DNA of 64,000 nucleotides. Origin: Odontesthes bonariensis. Its lineage: Eukaryota > Chordata > Actinopteri > Atheriniformes > Atherinopsidae. The position numbers were made by a program, and so were the translations under genes. The stretch lies in NCBI RefSeq assembly GCF_027942865.1, contig NC_134524.1, forward strand, positions 7,923,536-7,987,535. The letters run 5' to 3'. The notes below the pieces were generated by a model that worked only from the letters and a program-made list of their open reading frames with translations, had not been told where the DNA came from and searched no databases. Shown piece after piece: positions 37,484 through 49,699 of the stretch (positions are counted from its first letter, which is position 1; the number at the start of each line of letters is the position of its first letter).

Positions 37484-39921
37484 TCTAAATAGACGAAAAC
37501 ATACTTGTCAATCATGTCTCTGAGGATGTCGTTGACCAAGGCCTGGAAGACTGCCGGGGCATTGGTGAGGCCGAATGGCATCACCTAATATTCATAATGT
37601 CCGGTGGGTTTGTTAAAAGCAGTCTTCCATTCATCCCCCTCTCTGATGCGGACAAGGTGGTAGGCATTACGGAGGTCGAGCTTGGTGAAGATCATGGCCC
37701 CTTGAAGTAACTCGAAGGCTGAGGAGATGAGGGGACCGGTTCTTTATAGTGATGTCATTGAGTCCCTGGGAATCAATGCAGGGGCGCAGGGTCTTATCCT
37801 TCTTCTCCACAAAGAAGAATCCTACCCCAGCAGGACACGATGAAGGATGGATAATACCGGCAGCCAGGGAGTCATTTATATAAGACTCCATGGACTCCCG
37901 TTCAGGACCAGACAGGGAGTACAGACGCCCCTTGGGAGGGGAAGTGCCAGGCATCAGGTCAATGGAGCAGTCATACGGCCGATGAGGGGGCAATGAATTC
38001 GCCTTAGCCTTACTGAACACCTCCCGGAAGTCATAGTACTTGGCAGGAAGTCTGGACAAGTCAGGACAGGAACTGGGGTGCATTGTCTGCTGGGGTACGG
38101 AGCCCTCTTTAAGGCAGAACTGGTGACAGGAGTTCCTCCGACCGAGGATGGCCCCTGTGGCCCAGTCAATGTGGGGGCTGTGTCGACAGAGCCAAGGGTA
38201 GCCTAGGATCAGTGGAATGTTAGAAGATGACAGGAGGTGAAAGCAGTATGTGGACAGGAGAAGTCTGGTGAGTGACAATCCCCAGAAGATGGCCATCAAG
38301 GGCTTAGGCAGGGATTGGGGTGTCAAGCAGAGCCCTTTCTTGTCCCAGTTGTATGGCCAAGCTCACGGCCACAATGTTGGCATTTGCACCAGAGTCTATG
38401 AAAGTGGGAAGGGTGTGTGCACCACCAGGAAGGAGGAGCTTGACTTGGAACAGGGGGAGTAAGCTTCAGGAGGAAGACTTTGCTGCCGTGTGACTCACCA
38501 GGACTTCCTCACTCACTGGTGAGCCCTGTCTTTTAACGGGCAGCGGGAGATAAAATGTCCAGCCTGACCATAGTACATTCACAGGTTCCCCTTACGGCGG
38601 CGCTCTCGCTATTCGAGTGTAAGCTTGGTGGGGCCCACCTGCATGGGCTCAGGCTCTACACCATTATCTGTAACAGGTGAAGAGGAACCTGGCCAGCGGG
38701 CTGGGTCGAGACGACCAGGGGCGTTCTGTCTCCTCTCCCTTCTCCGGGCCTGGATGCGGATGTCCTTCCGGACAGTAAGCTCAATGAGTTCATCAAGTGT
38801 GGAAGGTAGAGGATAGGAAACCAGTTCATCTTTAATGTAGTCTGTCAGACCATGCAGGAAAGCATCGTGCAGAGCCGCAGTGTTCCAGTCACTCCGACGG
38901 GCCCTGGTCCGGAAGTCGATGGAGAAGTCAGCCACTGACTGGTCCATTTGGCGCAGGGAGAGCAGATCACGGGCAGCATCAGAACCGGAAGCGCCCAACC
39001 TGAAGACCTTGCGTAACTCCTCAGAGAAAGCCTGCAATCATGCACAGGCGGGAGTCCACCTCTCCCACTCTGCTGTTCCCCAGAGGAGGGCTCTGCCGGT
39101 CAGGTTGCTGATCACGTACGCCACCCTGCTTTCCTGGGTGGCGAACATGTATGGCTGCAGGCTGAAGAGTAAGGAGCAGTTCAGGATTCCCTTCATATCG
39201 GTCTGGGGTTCCCACTCGGGGCTTGGGCTGTGGCAGAGCTGGAGCAGGAGGTTCCGGTGTGGGGACTGGAACTGCAGGAGGACGAGTGGACATCAGCTGT
39301 TGCAACTGGGCGGGGTGGGCAGAGAGCGCTGCAAAGGCGTTGGCCTCTGCAGCTCGTCTGGCGTGCGCATCAGCCTCCTCCATTCTCTGCTCATGTTGCA
39401 TGAGCGCGTTCTCAATCCTCTCAAACCGATTATGTGGTGAAGGTGGTCCTGCTGGGTCCATGTCTGGCCAGATTGTACTGTAACGAGTGGTGTATGGACC
39501 CAATTGCAGTACAAAGGACTCAGAAACAGTGGTAAAAGTTCTCTTACTAAGACTCTGGCAGACAGGGAAACAGTTCAGAAACCGGCAAACAGGAATCAGG
39601 AGAGGAGAGGCTAAACTTGGTCAGTGACAGAGGGCTGGGTCGATTTACCAGGAGGCAGACGAATCAGGGGAATCAGGGACAGACGAGGTCGGTACCGGGA
39701 AGACAGGCAGGAGAATGCTGGAAAGTCTTGCATGGCAAAGAACAATCTGGCAAAGGAGTGAGTGTGGAGCTGGTGAGTATATGCTGGGCTGATTGCATGT
39801 GATGAGCTGAGTGCACAGGTGAGTAGAGTAAACTGACGAGGTGGCTGTGGCTGACAGGCTGAGTGGGGCAGAGGCAGGATCAATGGAAAACTACTGAGGG
39901 CTCGATGACTGAACTATAACA
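37484..39921 (-). mobile_element. Ty3/gypsy (sushi-like) fossil, copy A
   Basis: On the - strand: one LTR (39479-39921, TGTTATAG...CGTTACA), then gag starting MDPAGPPSP, a gag region typical of sushi-like chromoviruses (FSIDFRTRARRSDWNTAALH), a zinc knuckle near 38.56 kb, and pol with part of reverse transcriptase ([16 protein letters not shown]). The rest of pol and the second LTR are absent. Broken, with a few interruptions besides the lost 3' half. Its truncated edge and flanks are shared with copy D, so it was carried along by a segmental duplication. Confidence 0.85.
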
Positions 39922-40365
39922 ATTTGTTGCCAAGTTTTGTGTCTGAGAAGATCGACAAGCACCTCCTACTAGAGATTAAACTGATCTAACACTTGCAAAC
40001 CAATTTTTTATTTAACTCTTTGTATGTAAAACAACTTGTATTGTCATGATAGCAGTAATATGCACATGATGATTTAGCACCAAATTACAAGGGATATTAA
40101 TTGTGTCAACATACATTTTTGAAATTTCTATTCAGTCTTTGTGACTGTCGGATTTGATCCATTTATCACATGATAAAGAATCCTTTTCAAATAGACTGTG
40201 GATGTGTAATAATGACTGAACCCACTGACAACACCACACATTCCTTTTATAGCTAACAGCCATGATCATTCAATGAAACTAAGAAAACATCATTTTCTGG
40301 TGGTTACTTAAAGGACTTGGAAGTCTGTATGAATAACAGTGCATAGATACAATTACGACACAGCA
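39922..40365. repeat. spacer block shared by three duplicons
   Basis: Non-coding block next to each sushi-like LTR; also at 54743-55185 and 61052-61490, nearly identical by eye. No frame or RNA gene recognised. It ends where an orphan TRIM upstream block begins. Confidence 0.75.
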
Positions 40366-40556
40366 GCAATGCACAACAGTTTCGATTTCCTGAATATTCT
40401 CACTGTGTGAAACATTGATGGGGTGGAGTCAGGCAGTTCCTGCAGCCAGTTAAGTTTAATTTCTCACATCACAAACAAGCACCACCCAGTGTAAAGAGCT
40501 CGCCAAAAACAGATTTGCTGAGAAGACTGTTGATAAAAGAATCCTCTGTATTGATT
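40366..40556 (-). repeat. orphan TRIM upstream block
   Basis: Matches 45655-45850 upstream of copy B, but no TRIM gene is attached; instead it meets the spacer block on the left. It suggests that another TRIM copy was lost here by rearrangement. Confidence 0.65.
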
Positions 40557-42738
40557 CAGAGTGCATCATAGCACAGAAACTGCACTGCTGAAAGTTACCA
40601 ATGATCTCCTCTTAGCCTCTGATAGCAGACTTGTGTCTGTGCTTGTCCTGTTGGATCTCAGTGCTGCATTTGATACGGTCGATCACAGTATCTTATTACA
40701 CAGACTTGAACATGTTATTGGGATTAAAGGAACTGCATTAGGCTGGTTTAAATCATATTTATCTGATAGATTTCAGTTTGTTCTTGTAAATGAAGAATCT
40801 TCCTCACACACCAGAGTAAGTCATGGAGTTCCCCAGGGTTCTGTGCTTGGACCGATTCTTTTTACTTTATACATGCTTCCATTAGGTAACATTATTAGAC
40901 AGCATGGCATAAATTTCCATTGCTATGCTGATGATACTCAGCTGTACTTATCTATAAAACCAGATGAAACCAATAGGTTGGTCAGACTACAAGCATGTCT
41001 TAAAGACATAAAGACCTGGATGACTCAGAACTGTCTGCTGCTAAATTCAGACAAAACTGAAGTCGTTATCTTTGGACCTGAGCGTTTCAGGGAGAAATTG
41101 TCTAGCTATATAGTTACTCTAGATGGTATTTCCTTGGCTTCTAGTTCTACAGTGAGGAACCTTGGAGTTATTTTTGACCAGAACTTATCATTTGACTCGC
41201 ATATAAAACAGGTTTCTAGGACTGCCTTCTTTCACCTTCGTAATATTGTTAAAATCAGGAACATCTTGTCTCAGAGTGATGCAGAAAAACTAATTCATGC
41301 ATTTGTTACTTCAAGATTGGACTACTGTAATTCTTTATTATTGGGCTGTCCTACATATTCTCTGAAAAGCCTCCAGCTGATCCAAAATGCTGCAGCCAGA
41401 GTTCTGATGAGAACTAACAGCAGAGATCATATTTCTCCAGTTTTAGCTTCTCTTCATTGGCTCCCTGTTAAATTCAGAATAGAATTTAAGATTCTTCTCC
41501 TTACATATAAAACTCTTAATGACCGAGCTCCATCATATCTTAAAGATCTCATTGTAAGATATTTTCCTAACAGAGCACTTCGTTCCCAAACTGCAGGTTT
41601 ACTTGAGGTTCCCAGAGTTTCTAAAAGTAGAATGGGAGGCAGAGCCTTCAGTTATCAGGCCCCTCAATTGTGGAATAAGCTGCCAGTAAATGTCCGGGAA
41701 GCAGACACCCTTTCCACTTTTAAGACCAGGCTTAAAACTTTCCTTTTTTATAAAGCTTATAGTTAGGTCTGTTGAATCTGATAGTATGTCTGCTAGTGTG
41801 TCTTGTTCTGCCTCCACCTCTGGCACCCTCTATACTTTCATTACCCCCTACCCGAACCAGGGTTTGAATCCCATTCCCGCTTCTCTTACCTCTTTTATTT
41901 CTCCCCCTACCCGAACCAGGGTTTGCATCCCCACCCCGCTGTGACTGGTGTGCAGTTGGTGAGAGGCTGAGGTAGCTTGTGGCTGTAAAAAGATGGTTGT
42001 TGTGGTGTGAGGAGCAGATCTATATAGGGAGTATAGGGAATTACTCACTGAGTCTGGTCCTTTACTTTATTTTATTATTTATTTTTTCGTTAGCACAAGT
42101 TTCTTGTGTTTACCTTGAATAGGGATGGCTCATGTGATCCTGAAACATCCCATAGTTAAGCTGCTATAGGCCTAGACTGCTGGGGGGCCTCATCTGACAC
42201 ACCTTTCCTCACTTTACTCTCTTTATGTATATGTGATATTATTGTGGTCATTAACTCGTGTTTCCCTGTTCCAACAGATATCCTTTGAATGGTGTTACAG
42301 TGCCGCCGTCGCGGTGGCCCCCTGCCCCCCTCCCCATCCCCCCCCTCCCCCCCCCCCCCCCCCCTTTTTCTGTCTTCTCAAACCCCAGCTGGTCGAGGCG
42401 GATGGCCACCCTTCCTGAGTCTGGTTCTGCCAGAGGTTTCTTCCTGTTAAAAGGGAGTCGTTTCTCTCCACAGTCGCCTCAGGCACGCCGCTCAGGCCGG
42501 GAGATTGGACCGAAAAACAAAAAGTTTTCAGTGCAATCTGTTGGTTTTCTTAGCTAGGAAATTGTTTTTGAATTGGCTCTATATGAACGAATTGGATTAT
42601 TTTATGAATTATGATTATTATTAATTAATTGAATTCCAATTGGCTTGAATTGGACTTACTATCTAAGTGCCTTGAGATGACATTTGTTGTATTTGGCGCT
42701 ATATAAATAAAAATGAATTGAATTGAATTGAAAATTGA
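40557..42738 (+). mobile_element. L2-type LINE, 5'-truncated
   Basis: The + strand holds 401 codons (40561-41766) of an intact frame for the reverse transcriptase and C-terminal part: LLDLSAAFDTVDHSILLHRL, GVPQGSVLGPILF, YADDTQLY, LNSDKTEVVIFGP, then ..WNKLPVNVREADTLSTFKTR. The endonuclease and N-terminal RT are missing (5' truncation). The 3' UTR contains a C-rich tract (42301-42364) and ends 'tggcgctatataaataaaaa' plus TGAAT-type repeats, the usual fish L2 tail. The untouched site is visible at 45840-45860, so the limits are well defined; only about 3 bp (ATT) could be a target duplication. Confidence 0.9.
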
Positions 42739-43517
42739 ATTTCTGTCACTAAAGTCAGAGTTAAACTTCCCACAGCAGCATTTTAACTGCTTCAGGCATT
42801 GTTGTTCAACGAGCATAAAGTACATAGTTTGTCCTGTATAGCAGAATCTCTCACAGCCCCGTCTCCTCCACCCGCTGCTTCATGCACAAAGTTGACAGTT
42901 GGTCAGCGAGACAAACTAAATAACACCATTAAAAGGAGTTTCTGCAGCTAGTTTTCTAACAACGCTGAGGATTTGATGGCTGAATTGTGGAGAACTGCAG
43001 CAAAGAGTGGGTTAAATAACTGGATTCGGCTGCAGATGAGCATATTTTAAAGGCTGTTTGCTGCAGGAACAGACTGAATGCAGATCTAGTGAGTCACAGA
43101 GCACTGTTAAACATAAAAGCAGCACCACTGGTGAGGACTAATGGGGAGACTAGACTGAAAACTGAGCTAAAGGTCGCTTTTTGATGTAAGCCTGTTTTTG
43201 CAGACTGAAATCTATTGTAAAATACAACATATCCAATGCTGGTTTGCAGATCTACTGGTTTTCCACTATGTTTCAGGTAAGATAGTGCAGTTGGTGCTCC
43301 AGTATGTTCATCTTAAAAAGTTGACTTGTTATGTTACAAATTTTGATTTTTAGACAAGTTAGCAAGGCTAAAATGGCCGACGTGACGTATTTGAGCAATG
43401 AAGCCAATACATTGCCAACTGGTTTGCCTCAAAGTCCCAATTAAAATGAGTTAATGCAACCCAAAGTAAAGCATCCAGAGATCTGTTAGTTTTTTCAAAG
43501 TAGCTTTTGAAGGTTTT
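42739..43517. repeat. inter-unit block, copy at unit B
   Basis: Non-coding DNA that recurs at 45851-46630 with few differences, and whose last part (from 'aatacattgccaactgg') recurs at 55677 and 61988. No gene is seen. It joins the upstream part of one TRIM unit to the 3' flank of the next. Confidence 0.7.
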
Positions 43518-44074
43518 CTCCATCAGCCGTGGAAATGACTTAATGTCACACATTTGATTTAATTACCATTACAAACTGTTCTCATGTTATCTGTTTAAAG
43601 AAAGGAAAGAAAAGGGTTTCTATGTTGCCAAAACACACAAAAAAGACTGTTTTCATTTCACTTAAATTCAATAAAACATTCCACATCTTAATGTTTTACT
43701 GGCTTTATTATTGATTAAATCGTTTGCAGCGTTCCTATGAATTAAAATGCATACATTGCCATGAAAACTTAACATGAGGCATTATACAGAGGCATGAATC
43801 AGGCTCCTAACGACCAACAGATGGAGACAAACATTTAAAACTGATAGAAATATATCACATGCATGAAAAGCAAATCTCAAAACAAAATGAATCCCAAAGA
43901 AGATATACATTCTGCTGAGCATATTTAATTGACATAAGTGTAAAATGTGTAGTTTTAACATTTAACTCACATTCCAAGATTAACCCTTTTTATTAGTCTA
44001 AATGCATTAACTTGAACAACATCTGCACATCAATCAGTTCAATTCATACTCAGTTATTAGCAGAATCTTAACAG

Positions 44075-45511
44075 TTAGCGAAGTTCACAAACCAGCTCTG
44101 TGGTGAATGGGCCAGGAAACGTTTTTCCACAATAAATGCAATTTGACTGTGGAGAGATTTTATAACCACATGAACACCTCCACTGCAGCTGGGTGCTGTT
44201 CTGAGCATTTACCTTCCCCAGACGGACAAAGGGGACCATGTCCCAGTTGTTGAGGCTCATCTTGAGTGTGATTATTTCCTCCCTCTGGTACTGTCCAGTT
44301 CTGCTGAAGAAGGACAGCGTGGAAGCAGTAAAGTTCCAAAACACCTCCACTGTTTCAGGTATTGGTGCATCCTCATCTCCATCCTTCCCCTGATGTGTGA
44401 GAAATGTAGACGAAACCTTAAATTGCTTCCTTTCTGTCATCACACGTCTGAGGCAGTTATCTTCACAGTGCAGCCCGTAGACGGGTCCATTCTCCAGGTT
44501 CTGTGCAGACTGCTTATCACACAGTCCAACCATCCAGTCAGACTCTTTAGTGAGACTGATGATCCACCTCTGTAAGTTAGGAGCTGACCGTGTGCTGCCA
44601 ATGAGAAGAGTGGCAGAGCATGGTCCCAGCCAGCTGCTGTAGAACACCTTCCTCTTGTCTTTGGACAGTGAAATGCTGGAAACAGAATTCTGTGGTTCAA
44701 AGATCAGATCTGAACCAGTGGCAACGAGCTCCTGGTGGTTTTCAGGGTCAACCAGGGTCAGCAATGATCCCCAGAAGTGGGACGCTTGCTTCACCATCTT
44801 CTCACCGTTCTGTCTGATCTCCTCCACCAGTTTGTCACAGTCGTCTCCCGGCTCCAGCCCTCTTCTCACATCCACAGCGTTGGCCTTCTCCAAATCCTGA
44901 TGCACATGAGAATACATCTGCAGGAATCTGAAGGTGTCCTTCTCGTTCTGGGCTGCCTGCATGCTGCTCCTGCTGGTTCTGATGGACGCCATGCGAGCAG
45001 AGACTGAACTCTGGACACTGGTCAGAGAAATATCTCGCAGCTTAGTCACTGCCTCGAGGAGACGAACACTACTGCGACCCACCTTTTCTCTTTCACTCTT
45101 CTCCCACTTTTCCAGACCCACATTCTCATCATCGGTTTTCTCCTGTAAAGCCTGCTGCTCAGCTTTGAGTTTCTCCACGAGCTCCTTGTGGGCTGTGGAG
45201 AAAGTCTTCATATTGTGTAGGCGGTGCTGGTCTTCGATGGCGCAGGAGACACACACACAGGTCATGTCGTCCAAGCAGTAGTACTCCAGGAGTTTTCCAT
45301 GCTGAGGACACTTAGTGTTGCCATCCAAAGCCACGGGTTCAGTCAGAGGATGAGTCTTCAGTAACACGGGGGTGGTCAGGTGGGCCTGAAGGTGCTGGAC
45401 GCACATGGAGATCTCACATTTCATGCAGGTCTTCCGTGCTGGTTTCCTGTCCTCGTCCGTGCACATGTCGCAGAGAATAGTTTTAGGATCCGTTTGCATG
45501 TTGTCAAACAT
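44075..45511 (-). CDS. RING-less TRIM-like protein, copy B
   Basis: Single exon, 478 residues from the ATG at 45511 (MFDNMQTDP). Same order as copy A: two B-boxes, coiled coil, SPRY-like domain, C-terminal finger (WRCSCGYKIS ... NCIYCGKTF). The first 150 residues differ from copy A at only a few sites. The loop after HCEDNCLRRVMTE is much shorter than in A and D (19 residues fewer than A overall), and the finger has one residue less between its cysteine pairs. The frame is intact, so it may be functional. Upstream block as in A. Confidence 0.8.
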   Translation of the reverse strand: MFDNMQTDPKTILCDMCTDEDRKPARKTCMKCEISMCVQHLQAHLTTPVLLKTHPLTEPVALDGNTKCPQHGKLLEYYCLDDMTCVCVSCAIEDQHRLHNMKTFSTAHKELVEKLKAEQQALQEKTDDENVGLEKWEKSEREKVGRSSVRLLEAVTKLRDISLTSVQSSVSARMASIRTSRSSMQAAQNEKDTFRFLQMYSHVHQDLEKANAVDVRRGLEPGDDCDKLVEEIRQNGEKMVKQASHFWGSLLTLVDPENHQELVATGSDLIFEPQNSVSSISLSKDKRKVFYSSWLGPCSATLLIGSTRSAPNLQRWIISLTKESDWMVGLCDKQSAQNLENGPVYGLHCEDNCLRRVMTERKQFKVSSTFLTHQGKDGDEDAPIPETVEVFWNFTASTLSFFSRTGQYQREEIITLKMSLNNWDMVPFVRLGKVNAQNSTQLQWRCSCGYKISPQSNCIYCGKTFPGPFTTELVCELR

Positions 45512-45850
45512 GTTTTTCAAAAGCAGGAAGTCCAGGTTTGAGTTTCTAGAATAAAGAGTTCTTCTTGCTCCTATTGTGTCAGAAAACTAAATGTGAAGTC
45601 AAATTAGCTAAATCATCAGCCGAATTTTGTTTTTGGTCTCCGTCTGTCGTCTGCCACAGCAGCAATGCACAACAGTTTCGATTTCCTGAATATTCTCACT
45701 GTGTGAAACATTGATGGGGTGGAGTCAGGCAGTTCCTGCAGCCAGTTAAGTTTCATTTCTCACATCACAAACAAGCACCAACCAGTGTAAAGAGCTCGCC
45801 AAAAACAGATTTGCTGAGAAGACTGTTGATAAAAGAATCCTCTGTATTGA
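45512..45850 (-). promoter_or_regulatory. upstream block of TRIM copy B
   Basis: Same sequence as upstream of copy A for about 240 bp, then its own continuation 'agttaagtttcatttctcac', shared with the orphan block at 40366-40556. It contains the empty site of the L2 insertion. Confidence 0.45.
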
Positions 45851-46630
45851 TTTCTGTCACTAAAGTCAGAGTTAAACTTCCCACAGCAGCATTTTAACTG
45901 CTTCAGGCATTGTTGTTCAACGAGCATAAAGTACATAGTTTGTCCTGTATAGCAGAATCTCTCACAGCCCCGTCTCCTCCACCCGCTGCTTCATGCACAA
46001 AGTTGACAGTTGGTCAGCGAGACAAACTAGATAACACCATTAAAAGGAGTTTCTGCAGCTAGTTTTCTAACAACGCTGAGGATTTGATGGCTGAATTGTG
46101 GAGAACTGCAGCAAAGAGTGGGTTAAATAACTGGATTCGGCTGCAGATGAGCATATTTTAAAGGCTGTTTGCTGCAGGAACAGACTGAATGCAGATCTAG
46201 TGAGTCACAGAGCACTGTTAAACATAAAAGCAGCACCACTGGTGAGGACTAATGGGGAGACTAGACTGAAAACTGAGCTAAAGGTCGCTTTTTGATGTGA
46301 GCCTGTTTTTGCAGACTGAAATCTATTGTAAAATACAGTACATCCAATGCTGGTTTGCAGATCTACTGGTTTTCCACTATGTTTCAGGTAAGATAGTGCA
46401 GTTGGTGCTCCAGTATGTTCATCTTAAAAAGTTGACTTGTTATGTTGCAAATTTAGATTTTTAGACAAGTTAGCAAGGCTAAAATGGCCGACGTGACGTA
46501 TTTGAGCAATGAAGCCAATACATTGCCAACTGGTTTGCCTCAAAGTCCCAATTAAAAAGAGTTAATGCAACCCAAAGTAAAGCATCCAGAGATCTGTTAG
46601 TTTTTTCAAAGTAGCTTTTGAAGGTTTTCT
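45851..46630. repeat. inter-unit block, copy at unit C
   Basis: Counterpart of 42739-43517; no gene content seen. Confidence 0.7.
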
Positions 46631-46773
46631 CCATCAGCTGTGGAAATGACTTAATGTCACACATTTGATTTAATTACCATTTCAAGCTGTTCTCATGTTA
46701 TCTGTTTAAAGAAAGGAAAGAAAAGGGTTTCTATGTTGCCAAAACACACACAAGAAAGACTGTTTTCATTTAA

Positions 46774-47374
46774 AGCTGCAGTCTGCAACTCTTTTTCAAG
46801 CATAATGCCTGGAACTGTCCGGGGATTCTGAAAGTAGTACATTAAATACCCCAATACAAAAAAAAATGAGTTCTCTAGGTCCCCTATATGTCCCGCTAGG
46901 TCCCTCCAAAGCCAGCAGGTTTGTTTACAAAATTGCAGACCGGACCGGTAAAAGGTAACCAATCCGGTTTACGAGCTGGGCTCTGCTGCCTGTCAATCAC
47001 CGATTGTGCACGCGCGATACAAGGTAGGCTCGTCCCCACACTTATTTATCTGGACTATTGAACTTCATTACGGGCTAGTCTACTTACTGTGTCTTCCATG
47101 ATCGCAAATGACAGGTGAGTTGATGACTGAGGAGTCGTGTACGCGCATCTGGCGTGCACGTCTACGTGCACGAGTTCTCATGTGTTTTGAAGGGGCGGGA
47201 CAGGAAGTTGAATAACTTTTTATTTTTCGGTTAAAAAATAAGCATTTCTTGCATTTTGCGACTACGGAGGTCACCGTTTTCAACTTCAAGCGTTCTGATA
47301 GATCATGTAAACTCTTAAAATGCCAAAAAGTAGGACTTTACGTATGACAACAACAAATCTTGCAGACTGCAGCT
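46774..47374. mobile_element. TTAA-flanked MITE in unit C 3' flank
   Basis: Inverted ends AGCTGCAGTCTGCAA and, at the right, TTGCAGACTGCAGCT, with TTAA at both sides (46770-46773, 47375-47378). Sister units A, B, D and E lack it and read TTCA at the site, so it is a recent insertion into unit C. No transposase inside, so non-autonomous. Confidence 0.9.
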
Positions 47375-47792
47375 TTAACTTAAATTCAATAAAACATTCC
47401 ACATCTTAATGTTTTACTGGCTTTATTATTGATTAAATCGTTTGCAGCGTTCCTATTAATTAAAATGCATACATTGCTATGAAAATTTAACATTAAGCAT
47501 TATACAGAGGCATAAATCAGGCTCCTAACTACCAATAGATGGAGACAAACATTTAAAACTGATAAAAATATATCACATGAATGAAAAGCAAATCTCAAAC
47601 CCAAATGAATCCCAAAGAAGATATATATTCAGCTGAGGATATTTAATTGATATAAGTGTAAAATGTGTAGTTTTAACATTTAACTCACATTCCAAGATTA
47701 ACCCTTTTTATTAGTCTAAATGCATTAACTTGAACAACATCTGCACATCAATCAGTTCAATTCATACTCAGTTATTAGCAGAATCTTAACAG

Positions 47793-49319
47793 TTAGTGAA
47801 GTTCACAAACCAGCTCTGTGGTGAATGGGCCAGGAAACGCTTTTCCACAATAACTGCAATTTGACTGTGAAGAGATTTTATAACCACATGGACACATCCA
47901 CTGCAGCTGGGTGCTGTTCTGAGCATTTGAATACCTCCACTGCAGCTGGGTGCTGTTCTGAGCATTTTTCTTCCCCAGACGGACAAAGGGGACCAGGTCC
48001 CTGTTGTTGAGGCTCATCTCAAGTGTGATTATTTCCTCCCTCTGGTACTGTCCAGTTCTGCTGAAGAAGGACAGCGTGGAAGCAGTAGAGTTCCAAAACA
48101 CCTCCACTGTTTCAGGTATTGGTGCATCCTTCCCCGGATGTGAGAGTAATTTAGACAAAACCCTGAGATGGTGATGTCTGACCAATTTAGACATGCGGTT
48201 TCGCACTCCCATACCTCCTGCATCGGTCCTGACATCATCCTCCGTCATCACACAGCTGAGGCGGTTATCTTCACAGTGCAGCCCGTAGACGGGTCCATTC
48301 TGCAGGTTCTGTGCATACTGCTTATCACACAGTCCAACCATCCAGTCAGACTCTTTGGTGAGACTGATGCTCCACCTCTGTAAGTTAGGAGCTGACTGTG
48401 TGCTGCCAATGAGAAGAGTGGCAGAGCATGGTCCCAGCCAGCTGTCGTAGAACACCTTCCTCTTGTCTTTGGACAGTGAAATGCTGGAAACAGAATTCTG
48501 TGGTTCAAAGATCAGATCTGAACCAGTGGCACCGAGCTCCTGGTGGTTTTCAGGGTCAACCAGGGTCAGCAATGATCCCCAGAAGTGGGACGCTTGCATC
48601 ACCATCTTCTCACCGTTCTGTCTGATCTCCTCCATCAGTTTGTCACAGTCGTCTCCCGGCTCCAGCCCTCTTCTCAGATCCACAGCGTTGGCCTTCTCCA
48701 AATCCTGATGCACCTGAGAATACATCTGCAGGAATCTGAAGGTGTCCTTCTCGTTCTGGGCTGCCTGCATGCTGCTCCTGCTGGTTCTGATGGACGCCAT
48801 GCGAGCAGAGACTGAACTCTGCACACTGGTCAGAGAAATATCTCGCAGCTTAGTCACTGCCTCGAGGAGACGAACACTACAGCGACCCACCTTTTCTCTT
48901 TCACTCTTCTCCCACTTTTCCAGACCCACATTCTCATCATCGGTTTTCTCCTGTAAAGCCTGCTGCTCAGCTTTGAGTTTCTCCACGAGCTCCTTGTGGG
49001 CTGTGGAGAAAGTCTTCATATTGTGTAGGCGGTGCTGGTCTTCGATGGCGCAGGAGACACACACACAGGTCATGTCGTCCAAGCAGTAGTACTCCAGGAG
49101 TTTTCCATGCTGAGGACACTTAGTGTTGCCATCCAAAGCCACGGGTTCAGTCAGAGGATGAGTCTGCAGTAACACGGGGGTGGTCAGGTGGGCCTGAAGG
49201 TGCTGGACGCACATGGAGATCTCACATTTCATGCAGGTCTTCCGTGCTGGTTTCCTGTCCTCGTCCGTGCACATGTCGCAGAGAATAGTTTAAGGATCCG
49301 TTTGCATGTTGTCAGACAT
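47793..49319 (-). pseudogene. RING-less TRIM-like gene, copy C (early stop)
   Basis: Same domains as copy A, but the codon after MSDNMQTDP is TAA (seen as 'tttaagg' at 49289-49295; A, B and D have an AAA codon). The remaining frame, from the next Met at 49274, is 493 residues and lacks only the first cysteines of B-box 1. It could still be translated from that Met, or be a young pseudogene. The SPRY loop has its own sequence (DDVRTDAGGMGVRNR ... RHHHLRVLSK). Before the finger the 13-residue unit NAQNSTQLQWRYS is duplicated. The upstream DNA beyond 49330 differs from A, B and D. Confidence 0.7.
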
Positions 49320-49699
49320 GTTTTCAAAAGCAGGAAAAATGGAAAAAATCCTTGAATTGGTGTCTCTGTTCGCTCGGTGTTTGCTCTGACAGTTCAAGTC
49401 CTCTGCAGTTTCATTTCCTGGGAAATGAACAGTCCACAGTGAGAGCAAATACCTTTTATGGCAGTTTATTGTAGTTTCCCTTGATAAGCATTACAGTATC
49501 TCACCACAGGCAAAATCAACGTGCAATTGCAAATATAAATGCAACCTTTATCCTAAGACACTTTGACATTCCTAGTGTTTTGTAGAAAGAGGTCATGTAA
49601 ATAATCAGCATAGGTTGTGCCAATACAAGCCAAATAAATTAAATCCTTGTTGTCTGAGCCATTGTGCATGTTCATGGATAATTATTAATTTGGTGGTAC
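49320..49699. other. unique DNA upstream of copy C
   Basis: About 370 bp that does not match the upstream blocks of A, B or D. Nothing recognisable on either strand. Confidence 0.4.

Noticed and set aside
38880-39440. 186-codon + strand frame
   Set aside because: Antisense shadow of the gypsy gag region.
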